This document shows positions 1 through 6,380 of a DNA stretch of 13,520 nt, one piece after another. Positions within the stretch are counted from its first letter, which is position 1; each line of letters starts with the position of its first letter. The notes beneath the pieces were generated by a model that saw only the letters and a program-made list of their open reading frames with translations, ran no database searches and was not told the origin of the DNA. The position numbers and the translations under genes are program-made. The stretch is from DSWT01 sp035415725 (GTDB lineage Bacteria; Chloroflexota; Anaerolineae; B4-G1; SLSP01): NCBI GenBank assembly GCA_035415725.1, contig DAOOGN010000104.1, positions 1 through 13,520 on the forward strand, written 5' to 3'.

Positions 1-137
1 TCTGCTTCAACTCGACGTCAGTCAAGTCAAGTTTACGTTGTCAAAAGTCCAATTTTTTATACTTGGCGTGTAAATCCGTGCAAGCGGTGGTGGGTTTCTT
101 ATTTCGACCTTACGCAATCCTGAAGAACCAATAAAAC
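1..137. other. Upstream region of trmD, no gene seen
   Basis: I see no coding region. The stretch has short GTCAA repeats near positions 21-30, a T-rich run at 53-58 and a TATACT hexamer at 58-63 that could be a -10 box. The nearest -35-like hexamer, TTGTCA at 38-43, is only 14 bases upstream, which is short for a standard promoter. If this is the promoter, trmD has a leader of roughly 70 bases. Transcription could equally enter from outside the window. Confidence 0.3.
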
Positions 138-140
138 GTG

Positions 141-890
141 ATGCGGATTGATATTCTTACGTTATTTCCAACCATGTTCTTCAGCGCGTTGCAAGAGAGC
201 ATTCTCAAACGCGCCCAACAGCAGGGTCTGCTTACCCTGGTCATCCATCCCATCCGCGATTATGCCCTGGATCGACATCAACTGACCGACGACATCCCTT
301 ACGGCGGTGGCGAAGGCATGATTCTCAAGCCGGAGCCGATTTTCAGGGCTGTGCGGTCGATATTGGGCACGACGCCGGCGCCGGTGATTTTGCTAACACC
401 GCAGGGACGGCCACTGCAGCATACGGTTGTTGAAGAATTGGCGCAGCACCCACGGTTGCTGTTGATCTGTGGACATTACGAAGGCGTTGATGAGCGGGTG
501 CGCCAGCACGTAGTCACGGATGAGATTTCCATAGGCGATTATGTGTTGACCGGCGGTGAGTTGGCGGCTATGGTAGTGGTGGATGCCGTGGCGCGTTTTA
601 TCCCCGGTGTGTTGGGGGCGGCAGAGGGCGCATACAATGACTCTTTCGCCGCCGGTTTATTGGAAGGTCCCCAATATACGCGCCCGCCGGTGTTTGCGGG
701 ATGGGAAGTTCCAGATATTCTGCGTGCGGGGAACCATGCGCTGATCGCCCGTTGGAAGCGGACCATGGCTTTGCAACGGACGTTGGAACGGCGTCCTGAC
801 CTTCTGGAGAAAGCGGCGCTGACGAGCGAAGATGAGGATATGTTGAAGCAATTTCATCGTACTTTGGGTGAACCAAATGTTATGGAGTGA
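141..890 (+). CDS. trmD: tRNA (guanine-N1)-methyltransferase TrmD
   Basis: TrmD methylates N1 of G37 next to the tRNA anticodon with S-adenosylmethionine and so prevents +1 frameshifting; it is a cytoplasmic SPOUT-family dimer. The 249-residue product has the usual family length. It opens with the typical MRIDILTLFP and carries the trefoil-knot SAM-binding segments LLICGHYEGVDERV (about 107-120) and ISIGDYVLTGGE (129-140). It also has the RFIPGVLG arginine (R152) and the YNDSF aspartate (D167), which correspond to family catalytic residues. ATG 141 is chosen; an in-frame GTG at 138 is directly before it and would add one residue. The usual partners (rpsP, rimM, rplS) are not next to it. Instead an ECF sigma gene starts inside its last codons, so the two are probably co-transcribed and perhaps translationally coupled. 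Confidence 0.97.
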   Translation: MRIDILTLFPTMFFSALQESILKRAQQQGLLTLVIHPIRDYALDRHQLTDDIPYGGGEGMILKPEPIFRAVRSILGTTPAPVILLTPQGRPLQHTVVEELAQHPRLLLICGHYEGVDERVRQHVVTDEISIGDYVLTGGELAAMVVVDAVARFIPGVLGAAEGAYNDSFAAGLLEGPQYTRPPVFAGWEVPDILRAGNHALIARWKRTMALQRTLERRPDLLEKAALTSEDEDMLKQFHRTLGEPNVME

Positions 891-1518
891 AGTATATTTA
901 TATAGAGCGTGTGACAAAGGCGGCCCAGGTACCTTGCCTCAGGATGCGGAGTCCCGTTTAGTCCGGCAATTGCAAGGGGGAGATCTTGCGGCGCTGGGGA
1001 CCTTGTTTGAGTCGTTCAAAGATGGGGTTTTCCGTACGGCATGGGCCATCACACGCGATGAACGCGCTGCAGAGGACATCCTTCAAGAGTGTTTTGTGCG
1101 TCTTCATCGTTATGCGGCTTCTGTGGACCCCCAGCGCCCGCTGAAGCCCTGGCTTTACCGGGTCACGGTCAATTTATCCTACGACTGGTTGGCGAAAAAG
1201 CAGGCGCTGCAGCCGCTGGATGACGTTTTGGAATGGTTGTCGGGGCTTTCCAACGTTTTTCCGGCGCCTGATCATAAGGCGGAAGAGCAAGAATTACATC
1301 GGATGGTCCGCGACGTGATCGCCGAACTGCCAACGTCCCATCAGACCGTTGTTGTCCTTTTCTATCTGGAAAATCTGTCCCTTGAGGAAGTCGCTGAAGT
1401 GCTGGAAGTGCCGGTCGGCACGGTCAAGTCCCGACTGCACTACGCGCGTAAGCGTTTACGCGACGCCCTGACGCAACGTCAGCGGCCTGTACCTGAGATA
1501 GCGTATGAATTCACGTGA
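877..1518 (+). CDS. ECF-type (sigma-70 family) RNA polymerase sigma factor
   Basis: This is a group 4 (extracytoplasmic function) sigma factor that would direct RNA polymerase to a dedicated promoter set. In the 213-residue product, region 2 spans about residues 43-108, with the helix AAEDILQECFVRLHRY and the PWLYRVTVNLSYDWLAKK segment. Region 4 spans about 141-197, with ELPTSHQTVVVLFYLENLSLEEVAEVLEVPVGTVKSRL containing the helix-turn-helix. Region 3 is absent, as expected for ECF factors. ATG 877 is taken as start; an in-frame GTG at 868 would add three residues, and neither has a clear Shine-Dalgarno. The gene overlaps the end of trmD by 14 bases, and its own end overlaps the next small gene by 14 bases. 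The ~20 residues before region 2 are not conserved-looking. The ECF subgroup and target promoters cannot be read from the sequence. Confidence 0.93.
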   Translation: MLWSEVYLYRACDKGGPGTLPQDAESRLVRQLQGGDLAALGTLFESFKDGVFRTAWAITRDERAAEDILQECFVRLHRYAASVDPQRPLKPWLYRVTVNLSYDWLAKKQALQPLDDVLEWLSGLSNVFPAPDHKAEEQELHRMVRDVIAELPTSHQTVVVLFYLENLSLEEVAEVLEVPVGTVKSRLHYARKRLRDALTQRQRPVPEIAYEFT

Positions 1519-1798
1519 ATTTGATGGTCCTATCGATGATCTGCTGCGGCAGGCTTTGCAGCCCTTCGCGGAAGCTCCCCCCCCCGTCAGGGTGTGGCGG
1601 CGGGTGCGGCGTAAGGTAAGCACGGCGCCGTTTGCATGGTGGTCGCGGCTGTGGTCACGGTTGAGTGTTTTTGATGTGATCTATGCCCCGCCGCTTCCCA
1701 GTCAATCTTATTGCATTGAATCCGAGGGGAGATTCCTGCCTTCTCCTTTTTCGGGAATGATCATGAAGCAGGTTTTTAACTTGCGGCTGACTTCTTGA
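1505..1798 (+). CDS. Small sigma-associated protein, possible anti-sigma factor
   Basis: The 97-residue product is not a family I can name. It sits where an anti-sigma factor normally lies: its ATG overlaps the last 14 bases of the ECF sigma gene. The N-terminal half has an acidic/amphipathic start (FDGPIDDLLRQAL, residues 6-18), then APPPVRVWRRVRRKV (24-38) and WWSRLWSRL (45-53). The C-terminal half (about 57-97) is less regular. There is no HxxxCxxC zinc anti-sigma motif and no membrane helix, so it is not a standard ZAS-type or RsgI-like membrane anti-sigma. It could be a short cytoplasmic sigma partner or the remnant of a longer anti-sigma gene that lost its membrane and sensor part. It ends six bases before the next start codon. 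The reading frame is credible from position and composition; the function is inferred from context only. Confidence 0.6.
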   Translation: MNSREFDGPIDDLLRQALQPFAEAPPPVRVWRRVRRKVSTAPFAWWSRLWSRLSVFDVIYAPPLPSQSYCIESEGRFLPSPFSGMIMKQVFNLRLTS

Positions 1799-1804
1799 GC
1801 GGTG

Positions 1805-2491
1805 ATGCAGCCTCTGTTGCGTGCGGAGCAGCTCCGCGCAGTCCAGGGAGAGGGCGAGGGGCTGACTCTTACCCTAACCGCAGGAGATCGCGTAGGGATC
1901 CTGGGGACTGCCGACAGCGGCAAAACAGCCTTGTTGCGCGTGTTGGCGCGCCTGCAATTTCCGGTGCGTGGACGGCTGTGGTGGCGTGACGTCGATGTCA
2001 CCCACAAAGCGCGCCGGCTTTTGGGGAAACAGCGCACTTTCGTGGCTTTGTTATCCGCAAACCCCTATACGAGTTTCGCGCCGTGGGCGGCGGTGCGCCC
2101 GTTTTTCACTTCGTCACGGCAGACGTCGCCGCGGCTGGCGGAACTCTTCAAGGGGGGCGGAATACCGCCAATTGCTGTTGATGGCACGGTAGGGGCGCTC
2201 TCCGGCGTCGAACGTGTACGACTGGCTTTGCTGTATGCACTGCAAAACGATCCGCGTATTGTGTTGGTCGATGACGTGTTCCGCTGGATAGTCCCGGAAA
2301 TGTGGCAGCCCCTCGTGGATGAACTCGACGCGCGGACAGGAGTGACGCGCGCTTTGGTCGTCGCCAGCCAGTACTGGCAGGCTTTACAGACAATGGAACA
2401 CATCCTTGTCCTTTCCAAGGGAACTGGGGTGGAATGGGGTTCGCGTGAGACGATGTTCACGCAGCCGCAACAGCGGGTAGACGACAGATGA
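1805..2491 (+). CDS. Degenerate ABC-type ATPase, peptide-importer family
   Basis: The 228-residue product is a single ABC nucleotide-binding domain related to Dpp/Opp ATPases. The NPYTSFAPW segment (86-94) matches the family's Q-loop neighbourhood. Walker A is intact (GTADSGKT, 34-41). The signature is reduced to LSGVE (132-136), and Walker B reads RIVLVDD (151-157), with Asp in place of the catalytic Glu. Aligned with the DppF-like protein at 8352, the Q-loop Gln becomes Ala85, the H-loop His becomes Ser188 (VVASQYW), and the D-loop SALD is replaced by RWIV. The C-terminal HPY and cysteine segment is missing. It may bind ATP but is unlikely to hydrolyse it normally. ATG 1805 is chosen; GTG 1802 is adjacent. 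It lies six bases after the small sigma-associated gene, so it is probably in the same transcript. Regulatory protein and decaying paralogue are both possible. Confidence 0.8.
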   Translation: MQPLLRAEQLRAVQGEGEGLTLTLTAGDRVGILGTADSGKTALLRVLARLQFPVRGRLWWRDVDVTHKARRLLGKQRTFVALLSANPYTSFAPWAAVRPFFTSSRQTSPRLAELFKGGGIPPIAVDGTVGALSGVERVRLALLYALQNDPRIVLVDDVFRWIVPEMWQPLVDELDARTGVTRALVVASQYWQALQTMEHILVLSKGTGVEWGSRETMFTQPQQRVDDR

Positions 2492-2521
2492 TTGGGAAAG
2501 AGCAGATAGCCATACCCTAAA

Positions 2522-2566
2522 TGGATGTTTTCCTTGACTTTTGGATGTTTATCCTTAAAATGGATG
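2522..2566 (+). repeat. Three TGGATG direct repeats, ~20-base period
   Basis: TGGATG starts at 2522, 2542 and 2561, giving spacings of 20 and 19 bases, about two helical turns. The first two copies are more extended: TGGATGTTTTCCTT and TGGATGTTTATCCTT. They bracket the promoter hexamers at 2534-2561, so they could be an operator for a regulator binding one face of the DNA. The repeats are seen directly; the operator role is inferred. Confidence 0.5.
2534..2561 (+). promoter_or_regulatory. Candidate housekeeping promoter for the importer operon
   Basis: A TTGACT hexamer (2534-2539) and a TAAAAT hexamer (2556-2561) are separated by 16 bases, close to the sigma-70/sigma-A consensus. Transcription would start near 2568 and give a leader of about 300 bases before the binding-protein gene. 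It lies after the end of the degenerate ATPase gene and is the best promoter-like match between the two gene groups. Confidence 0.5.
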
Positions 2567-2677
2567 ATATGCTATCTGTTTTCTGCCCGGTGTTTTTCCA
2601 TGATTTCTTTCGTTAACCCTACGCCGTTACGATTAAGGAGTCGTAGTTACGCGGTTTGTGCTACAGAAAGAGAGCTT

Positions 2678-2736
2678 ACCGCAAAGATCGCTGAGTTTGG
2701 CTGCGTTTTCTCGGCGTTCTCAACGATCTCCGCGGT
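2678..2736 (+). repeat. Imperfect inverted repeat in the leader
   Basis: The arms are ACCGCAAAGATCGCTGAG (2678-2695) and CTCAACGATCTCCGCGGT (2719-2736). The second arm matches the reverse complement of the first at 15 of 18 positions, with a 23-base loop. The stem would be 5 bp, a 2-nt internal mismatch, 6 bp, one mismatch, then 4 bp. No T-run follows, so it is not a terminator. The wording resembles CGCAAAG/CTTTGCG-type intergenic repeats common in environmental bacterial genomes; that link is from memory and not verified. Confidence 0.55.
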
Positions 2737-2764
2737 GAAAAACAGGGAACTGTGTAACGACTGT

Positions 2765-2804
2765 AAGGAGGTGATGTTTAAGCATGAAGCCAATGGGAAA
2801 ATAA
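2765..2804 (+). other. Near-perfect Shine-Dalgarno with a six-codon ORF
   Basis: AAGGAGGTGAT at 2765-2775 is complementary to the anti-Shine-Dalgarno end of 16S rRNA over 11 bases. Twelve bases after GGAGG, ATG 2784 opens an ORF reading MKPMGK and stopping at 2802-2804. A second in-frame choice, ATG 2774, lies too close to the ribosome site. The ORF ends 65 bases before the binding-protein start, which has its own ribosome site. It could be a leader peptide or a ribosome standby site, or the remains of a lost gene start. Confidence 0.35.
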
Positions 2805-2869
2805 CATGATGTTGTAGAAGCTCATTGAAATTCAATCCCAAAAATCAACCTTTAGTAAGGAGGAGACAG

Positions 2870-4819
2870 ATGTTACGCAACAAATTGATGGCTATGCTTG
2901 GGGCAATCGTGGTGTTAAGTATGCTGCTGACTGCTTGTGGCTCAACGGCAACCCCCGAAAAGATCATCGAGACCGTCGAAGTCGTGAAGACCGTCGAAGT
3001 CGTGAAGACCGTCGAGGTCGTGAAAGAAGTCGAGAAGACTGTTGAACCCATCCCCGCGGGGCCCAAAACCCTGGTGGTGTGCCAGGGACAAGAGCCTGAG
3101 ACGCTGTATACCAATGGTGGCAGCATGTTGGCAATGTCCCATGTTCTGGAGGCTATTTACGATGGCCCCATTGATAGCCGCACCTATTCCTACCAACCTG
3201 TGATCCTGGAGAAACTGCCGAGCACTGAAGATGGCGACGCCGTCATCAATGCCGTCTCGGTTCAGGCCGGCGACATGGTCGTGGATGATGCGGGTGATCC
3301 GGTTGAACTGGCGGAGGGAATGAAAGTTCGTCCGGCGGGCTGCCGCACACCGGAGTGCGCGGTGGAATTTACCGGCACTCCCATAGAAATGGATCAGATG
3401 GTCGTGACTTTCAAACTGAAGGCCGGCTTGAAGTGGTCCGATGGCGAGCCGCTGACGGCCGATGATTCAGTTTACAACTTTGAGATCATTGCTGACCCCG
3501 ATACACCCGTCAGCAAATTCACCACCGACCGCACCGCTTCCTACGAGGCAACCGACGATGTGACCACGGTGTGGACCGGCCTGCCCGGTTTCATCGACAG
3601 CACTTACTTCCTCGATTTCTGGACGCCGATGCCCCGCCACCTCTGGCAAGAGGAACTGGGGTACAGCGCTGCCGACCTGCTTGAGGCCGAGGAATCTTCC
3701 CGCATGCCGATAGGCTGGGGGGCGTTCGTGATCAAGGAATGGGTGCCCGGCGATCACATTACCGTCGAGAAGAACCCGCTTTACTTCCGCGCTTCTGAAG
3801 GCCTGCCTTACGTGGATACGGTGATTTATCGTTTTGTGGCCGATTCCAACGCCGCCGTAGCGCAGATGATCTCCGGCGAGTGCGATATTGTCACCCAGGA
3901 TGCCGCGTTGGAGGATCAGTCCGAGTTGCTGCTCAAACTGGAGGAAGAGGGCGTCATCCAGCCTATCTTCGTCACCGGTACATCGTGGGAACACGTGGAC
4001 TTCTGCATCAACCCCGCGCCTGAATATGACCGCCCTGACTTCTTCGAGGATGTGCGCATGCGCCAGGCCTTTGCTTCTTGTATGGACCGCCAAGCCGTGG
4101 TGGACACCATTCTCTACGGACGCTCCATTGTCATCAACACCTACATTCCTCCCGAACACCCGCTGTATGCCGAGGATTTGACCGTGTGGCCTTACGATCC
4201 CGAAAAGGGCAAAGCCTTACTTGAGGAAATGGGGTGGAAGGATTCCGACGGCGATGGTGTACGCGAAGCGAAGGGCGTCGAGGGCATCCCCGACGGCACG
4301 CTCCTGGAGTTCAAGTGGAGCAGCACCACGTCGGCTATGCGCGTTCAGTATATGCAGCTCTTCCAACAGAACCTGGCCGACTGTGGTTTCAAAGTAGACC
4401 TGGATAACATGGCTTCGGGCCAGTTCTTCGCCGATGGCCCGGATGGCCCCGTCTTCGGGATGCGCTATGACGTGAGTTCTTTTGCCTGGTTGACCGGCGT
4501 TGAGCCGTCCTGCAGCCTCTATATGGGCAGTGAAACCCCCACGGCAGAGAACAGTTGGGCCGGGCAGAACAACACCGGTTTGATGAATGCCGACTTCGAT
4601 GCCGCCTGCAAGCGTGCGCTTGGCGCTCTCCCCGGCACCACGGATTACATCGAAGGGCACAAAGAAGCCCAGCGCATCTTCGCCGAGCAACTGCCGGTGG
4701 TTCCGCTCTTCCTGCGCTTGAAACTCGCGGCGCTCCGCCCCGAGGTCAAGGGCTTCATCATGGACCCGACGCACAACTCTGAGATGTGGAATATCGAGGC
4801 GTTTGATCTCGAACAATAG
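2870..4819 (+). CDS. Extracellular solute-binding lipoprotein, family 5 (peptide importer)
   Basis: This is the receptor of the ABC importer encoded downstream. It would capture peptides, or another small solute of family 5, outside the membrane. The true start is ATG 2870, six bases after AAGGAGG (2857-2863). The 649-residue product begins with a lipoprotein signal (MLRNKLMAML, then a hydrophobic stretch) ending in the lipobox LLTAC, with Cys23 as the lipidated residue. Residues about 34-59 are a repetitive Val/Glu/Lys spacer. The SBP_bac_5 fold follows: FKLKAGLKWSDGEPLTADD (181-199), GWGAFVIKEW (282-291), VRMRQAFASCMDR (395-407) and a DSDGDGVRE loop (458-466). Residues about 118-175 are an unusual insertion with a Cys158-x4-Cys163 pair. 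A terminator-like hairpin follows the gene, so this protein is probably made in excess over the permeases. The substrate cannot be deduced. Confidence 0.93.
   Translation: MLRNKLMAMLGAIVVLSMLLTACGSTATPEKIIETVEVVKTVEVVKTVEVVKEVEKTVEPIPAGPKTLVVCQGQEPETLYTNGGSMLAMSHVLEAIYDGPIDSRTYSYQPVILEKLPSTEDGDAVINAVSVQAGDMVVDDAGDPVELAEGMKVRPAGCRTPECAVEFTGTPIEMDQMVVTFKLKAGLKWSDGEPLTADDSVYNFEIIADPDTPVSKFTTDRTASYEATDDVTTVWTGLPGFIDSTYFLDFWTPMPRHLWQEELGYSAADLLEAEESSRMPIGWGAFVIKEWVPGDHITVEKNPLYFRASEGLPYVDTVIYRFVADSNAAVAQMISGECDIVTQDAALEDQSELLLKLEEEGVIQPIFVTGTSWEHVDFCINPAPEYDRPDFFEDVRMRQAFASCMDRQAVVDTILYGRSIVINTYIPPEHPLYAEDLTVWPYDPEKGKALLEEMGWKDSDGDGVREAKGVEGIPDGTLLEFKWSSTTSAMRVQYMQLFQQNLADCGFKVDLDNMASGQFFADGPDGPVFGMRYDVSSFAWLTGVEPSCSLYMGSETPTAENSWAGQNNTGLMNADFDAACKRALGALPGTTDYIEGHKEAQRIFAEQLPVVPLFLRLKLAALRPEVKGFIMDPTHNSEMWNIEAFDLEQ
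2971..3024 (+). repeat. Three tandem 18-base repeats in the lipoprotein linker
   Basis: The unit GACCGTCGAAGTCGTGAA occurs at 2971-2988 and 2989-3006 exactly, and at 3007-3024 with one change (GAGGTC). It encodes the in-frame hexapeptide TVEVVK three times and continues as a degenerate KEVEKTVE. It forms the charged spacer between the lipid anchor and the binding domain. Linkers of this type are common in Chloroflexota binding lipoproteins. The number of units could vary by slippage. Confidence 0.9.
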
Positions 4820-4836
4820 GCGTTGAGCCTGTTTCG

Positions 4837-4870
4837 TGGTGGCAGCGCTGGAGCGCTGCCACCATTTTTT
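4837..4870 (+). terminator. Intrinsic-terminator-like hairpin after the binding-protein gene
   Basis: A perfect 13-base inverted repeat, TGGTGGCAGCGCT (4837-4849) and AGCGCTGCCACCA (4852-4864), is followed by six T (4865-4870). It sits between the binding-protein stop and the DppB-like start. In importer operons such a hairpin commonly causes partial termination or 3'-end protection, which raises binding protein relative to permease. No promoter of note follows it, so read-through is needed to express the rest. Confidence 0.85.
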
Positions 4871-4910
4871 AAGATGACGTACAGCATCGATATCGAGGAG
4901 GAGTTCGCGC

Positions 4911-6362
4911 ATGGGTGGTTACTTGTTACGCCGCTTTCTGCAAATGATCCTTGTAGTGCTACTGGCGACCATGGCGATCTACACTATTTTGAACCTGGCG
5001 CCGGGTGGCCCCATGGCCGGGTTAAACCAGATCGGCGATCGTAAAGCACGCTTCAGCGAGGCGGACAAAGAACGCCTGAAGGCCTACCTGGGACTGGATA
5101 AACCCCTGGCCCTGCGTTACCTGGTGTGGCTGTTGGGCGATGACTGGTTGGGAGCCAATTATATGCACGTGGGGTTGGAAAGGGCCGCCGGCCTGCGCTT
5201 CTATGCTACCCCCGGCATTGCTTACGCCCGTGGCGGCTATCCTATCTGGGTAATAGGCGAGAAAACCGGAACGAACGCCGACGGTTTGGCGGTGATTGAA
5301 GCCGCCAAGGTGTGGATTCGCCCCAAAGGGGAAGCACCGGAGGGCGTCATTAAAGCGGCAATTATCGAAACAACGGGCCACATGATGCGTGTGGATGTCA
5401 CGTCCGATCCGCTCGATGCACTGATCATGACTTCACCGGACACAGTCTGGGAAGCTCCTACGGTGGATGAGCGGCCGGAGGGGCACTGGGTTTCAGTGTC
5501 CTGGCTTTTTGGCCCCTATGGGCTATTGGGAAAGTACGCCCATTTCCACGGCACCGGACGTGGTGTGCTGCGGCTCGACTTCGGCACGTCCTGGTCGGTA
5601 GCGAAGGGGCAGGCCATTTCAGGGATCATCGAAAGCCGCCTGGCGAACACCATCACATTGATAGCGACCTCGACGATTCTTTCGCTGCTGGTGGCGATCC
5701 CGGTGGGTATCTTTTCGGCCGTGAAACAGTATTCTAAACTCGACTATGTCGTAACCACATTTACCTTCTTCGGCACGGCGATGCCTGTCTTTTGGTTGGG
5801 TCTGATGCTGATCCTTATTTTTTCCATCAAGTTTCAGGAGTGGGGCATCCCGTATTTGCCTGCCGGAGGGGTCACCTCGGTGCGCACGCCGCCGCCGGAC
5901 AGTCTGTTGCGGGCGTTAAACGTTCAACCTGGAGACGCCGCTGATCGGATCATCCACATGATCCTCCCGACCATAACGTTGAGCCTGCTGAATATGGCCG
6001 GCTGGAGTCGTTATATGCGTTCTTCGATGTTGGAGGTCCTGCGTCAGGATTACGTGCGCACGGCGCGGGCGAAAGGGTTGGCGGAACGCCTGGTCATCGT
6101 CAAACACGCGATGCGCAATGCGCTGATTCCCATCGTCACCATTGTCGTCTTTACCATTCCTTCCCTTTTCGGCGGGGCGACCATCACCGAAACGATTTTC
6201 TCCTGGCAGGGGATGGGACGGCTGTATTATGATGCCCTGGGGAAAGATGACTGGCCTCTCGTGATGGTAGTCTTGTTTATCAACTCTGTCCTCACAGTGG
6301 TGGCCACCCTGGTGGCGGATATTCTGTATACAGTCGTCGATCCGCGGATCCGCTATAGCTAG
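4911..6362 (+). CDS. dppB: ABC importer permease, DppB/OppB type, with large insertion
   Basis: This is one half of the inner-membrane channel of the peptide-type importer. ATG 4911 follows GAGGAGGAG by seven bases. The 483-residue product starts with the family's YLLRRFLQMILVVLLATMAIYTILNLAPGGP region (first membrane helix about 10-30). After LDKPLALRYLVWLLGDD (62-78) it has about 140 extra residues (roughly 79-218) before it rejoins the family at LRLDFGTSWSV (220-230). The transmembrane core follows (about 243-475), with the EAA loop DYVRTARAKGLAERLVIVKHAMRNALIPI (380-408) that docks on the ATPases, and the usual C-terminal VDPRIRYS. Ordinary DppB proteins are about 305-340 residues. The insert has no obvious membrane helix and lies in the loop between helices 1 and 2, so it should face outward. 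The gene symbol reflects family, not proven dipeptide specificity. Confidence 0.92.
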   Translation: MGGYLLRRFLQMILVVLLATMAIYTILNLAPGGPMAGLNQIGDRKARFSEADKERLKAYLGLDKPLALRYLVWLLGDDWLGANYMHVGLERAAGLRFYATPGIAYARGGYPIWVIGEKTGTNADGLAVIEAAKVWIRPKGEAPEGVIKAAIIETTGHMMRVDVTSDPLDALIMTSPDTVWEAPTVDERPEGHWVSVSWLFGPYGLLGKYAHFHGTGRGVLRLDFGTSWSVAKGQAISGIIESRLANTITLIATSTILSLLVAIPVGIFSAVKQYSKLDYVVTTFTFFGTAMPVFWLGLMLILIFSIKFQEWGIPYLPAGGVTSVRTPPPDSLLRALNVQPGDAADRIIHMILPTITLSLLNMAGWSRYMRSSMLEVLRQDYVRTARAKGLAERLVIVKHAMRNALIPIVTIVVFTIPSLFGGATITETIFSWQGMGRLYYDALGKDDWPLVMVVLFINSVLTVVATLVADILYTVVDPRIRYS

Positions 6363-6380
6363 AAGGATGAGGTGAAGGGT

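Larger units (their letters stand above)
2492..2869. other. 378-base gene-free leader region before the importer
   Basis: I see no credible protein gene here. A 94-codon open frame at 2525-2809 is rejected because its translation has no regular domain character and it crosses promoter-like and inverted-repeat sequence. In order the region holds three TGGATG repeats with an embedded promoter candidate (2522-2566), an imperfect 18-base inverted repeat (2678-2736), a near-perfect ribosome-binding sequence (2765-2775) with a six-codon ORF (2784-2804), and the Shine-Dalgarno of the binding-protein gene (2857-2863). Taken together it looks like a long untranslated leader of the importer transcript. 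Confidence 0.6.

Noticed and set aside
1566..1587. Possible frameshift at the C-run (CTCCCCCCCCG) in the small sigma-associated gene
   Set aside because: The frame through the run gives APPPVRVWRRVRRKV, which looks coherent, and there is no homologue at hand to show a shift; reads across the run would be needed.
2525..2809. 94-codon open frame in the importer leader
   Set aside because: Its translation has no domain-like character, no ribosome site, and it runs across the promoter repeats and the inverted repeat.
2971..3024. Possible CRISPR or regulatory tandem repeat
   Set aside because: The 18-base units are contiguous, in frame and encode the linker hexapeptide TVEVVK, so they are protein repeats without spacers.
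3467..4159. Long minus-strand open frame of 230 codons (and a similar one at 4217-4912)
   Set aside because: Both are antisense to the clearly coding binding-protein gene and reflect its GC-rich third positions.
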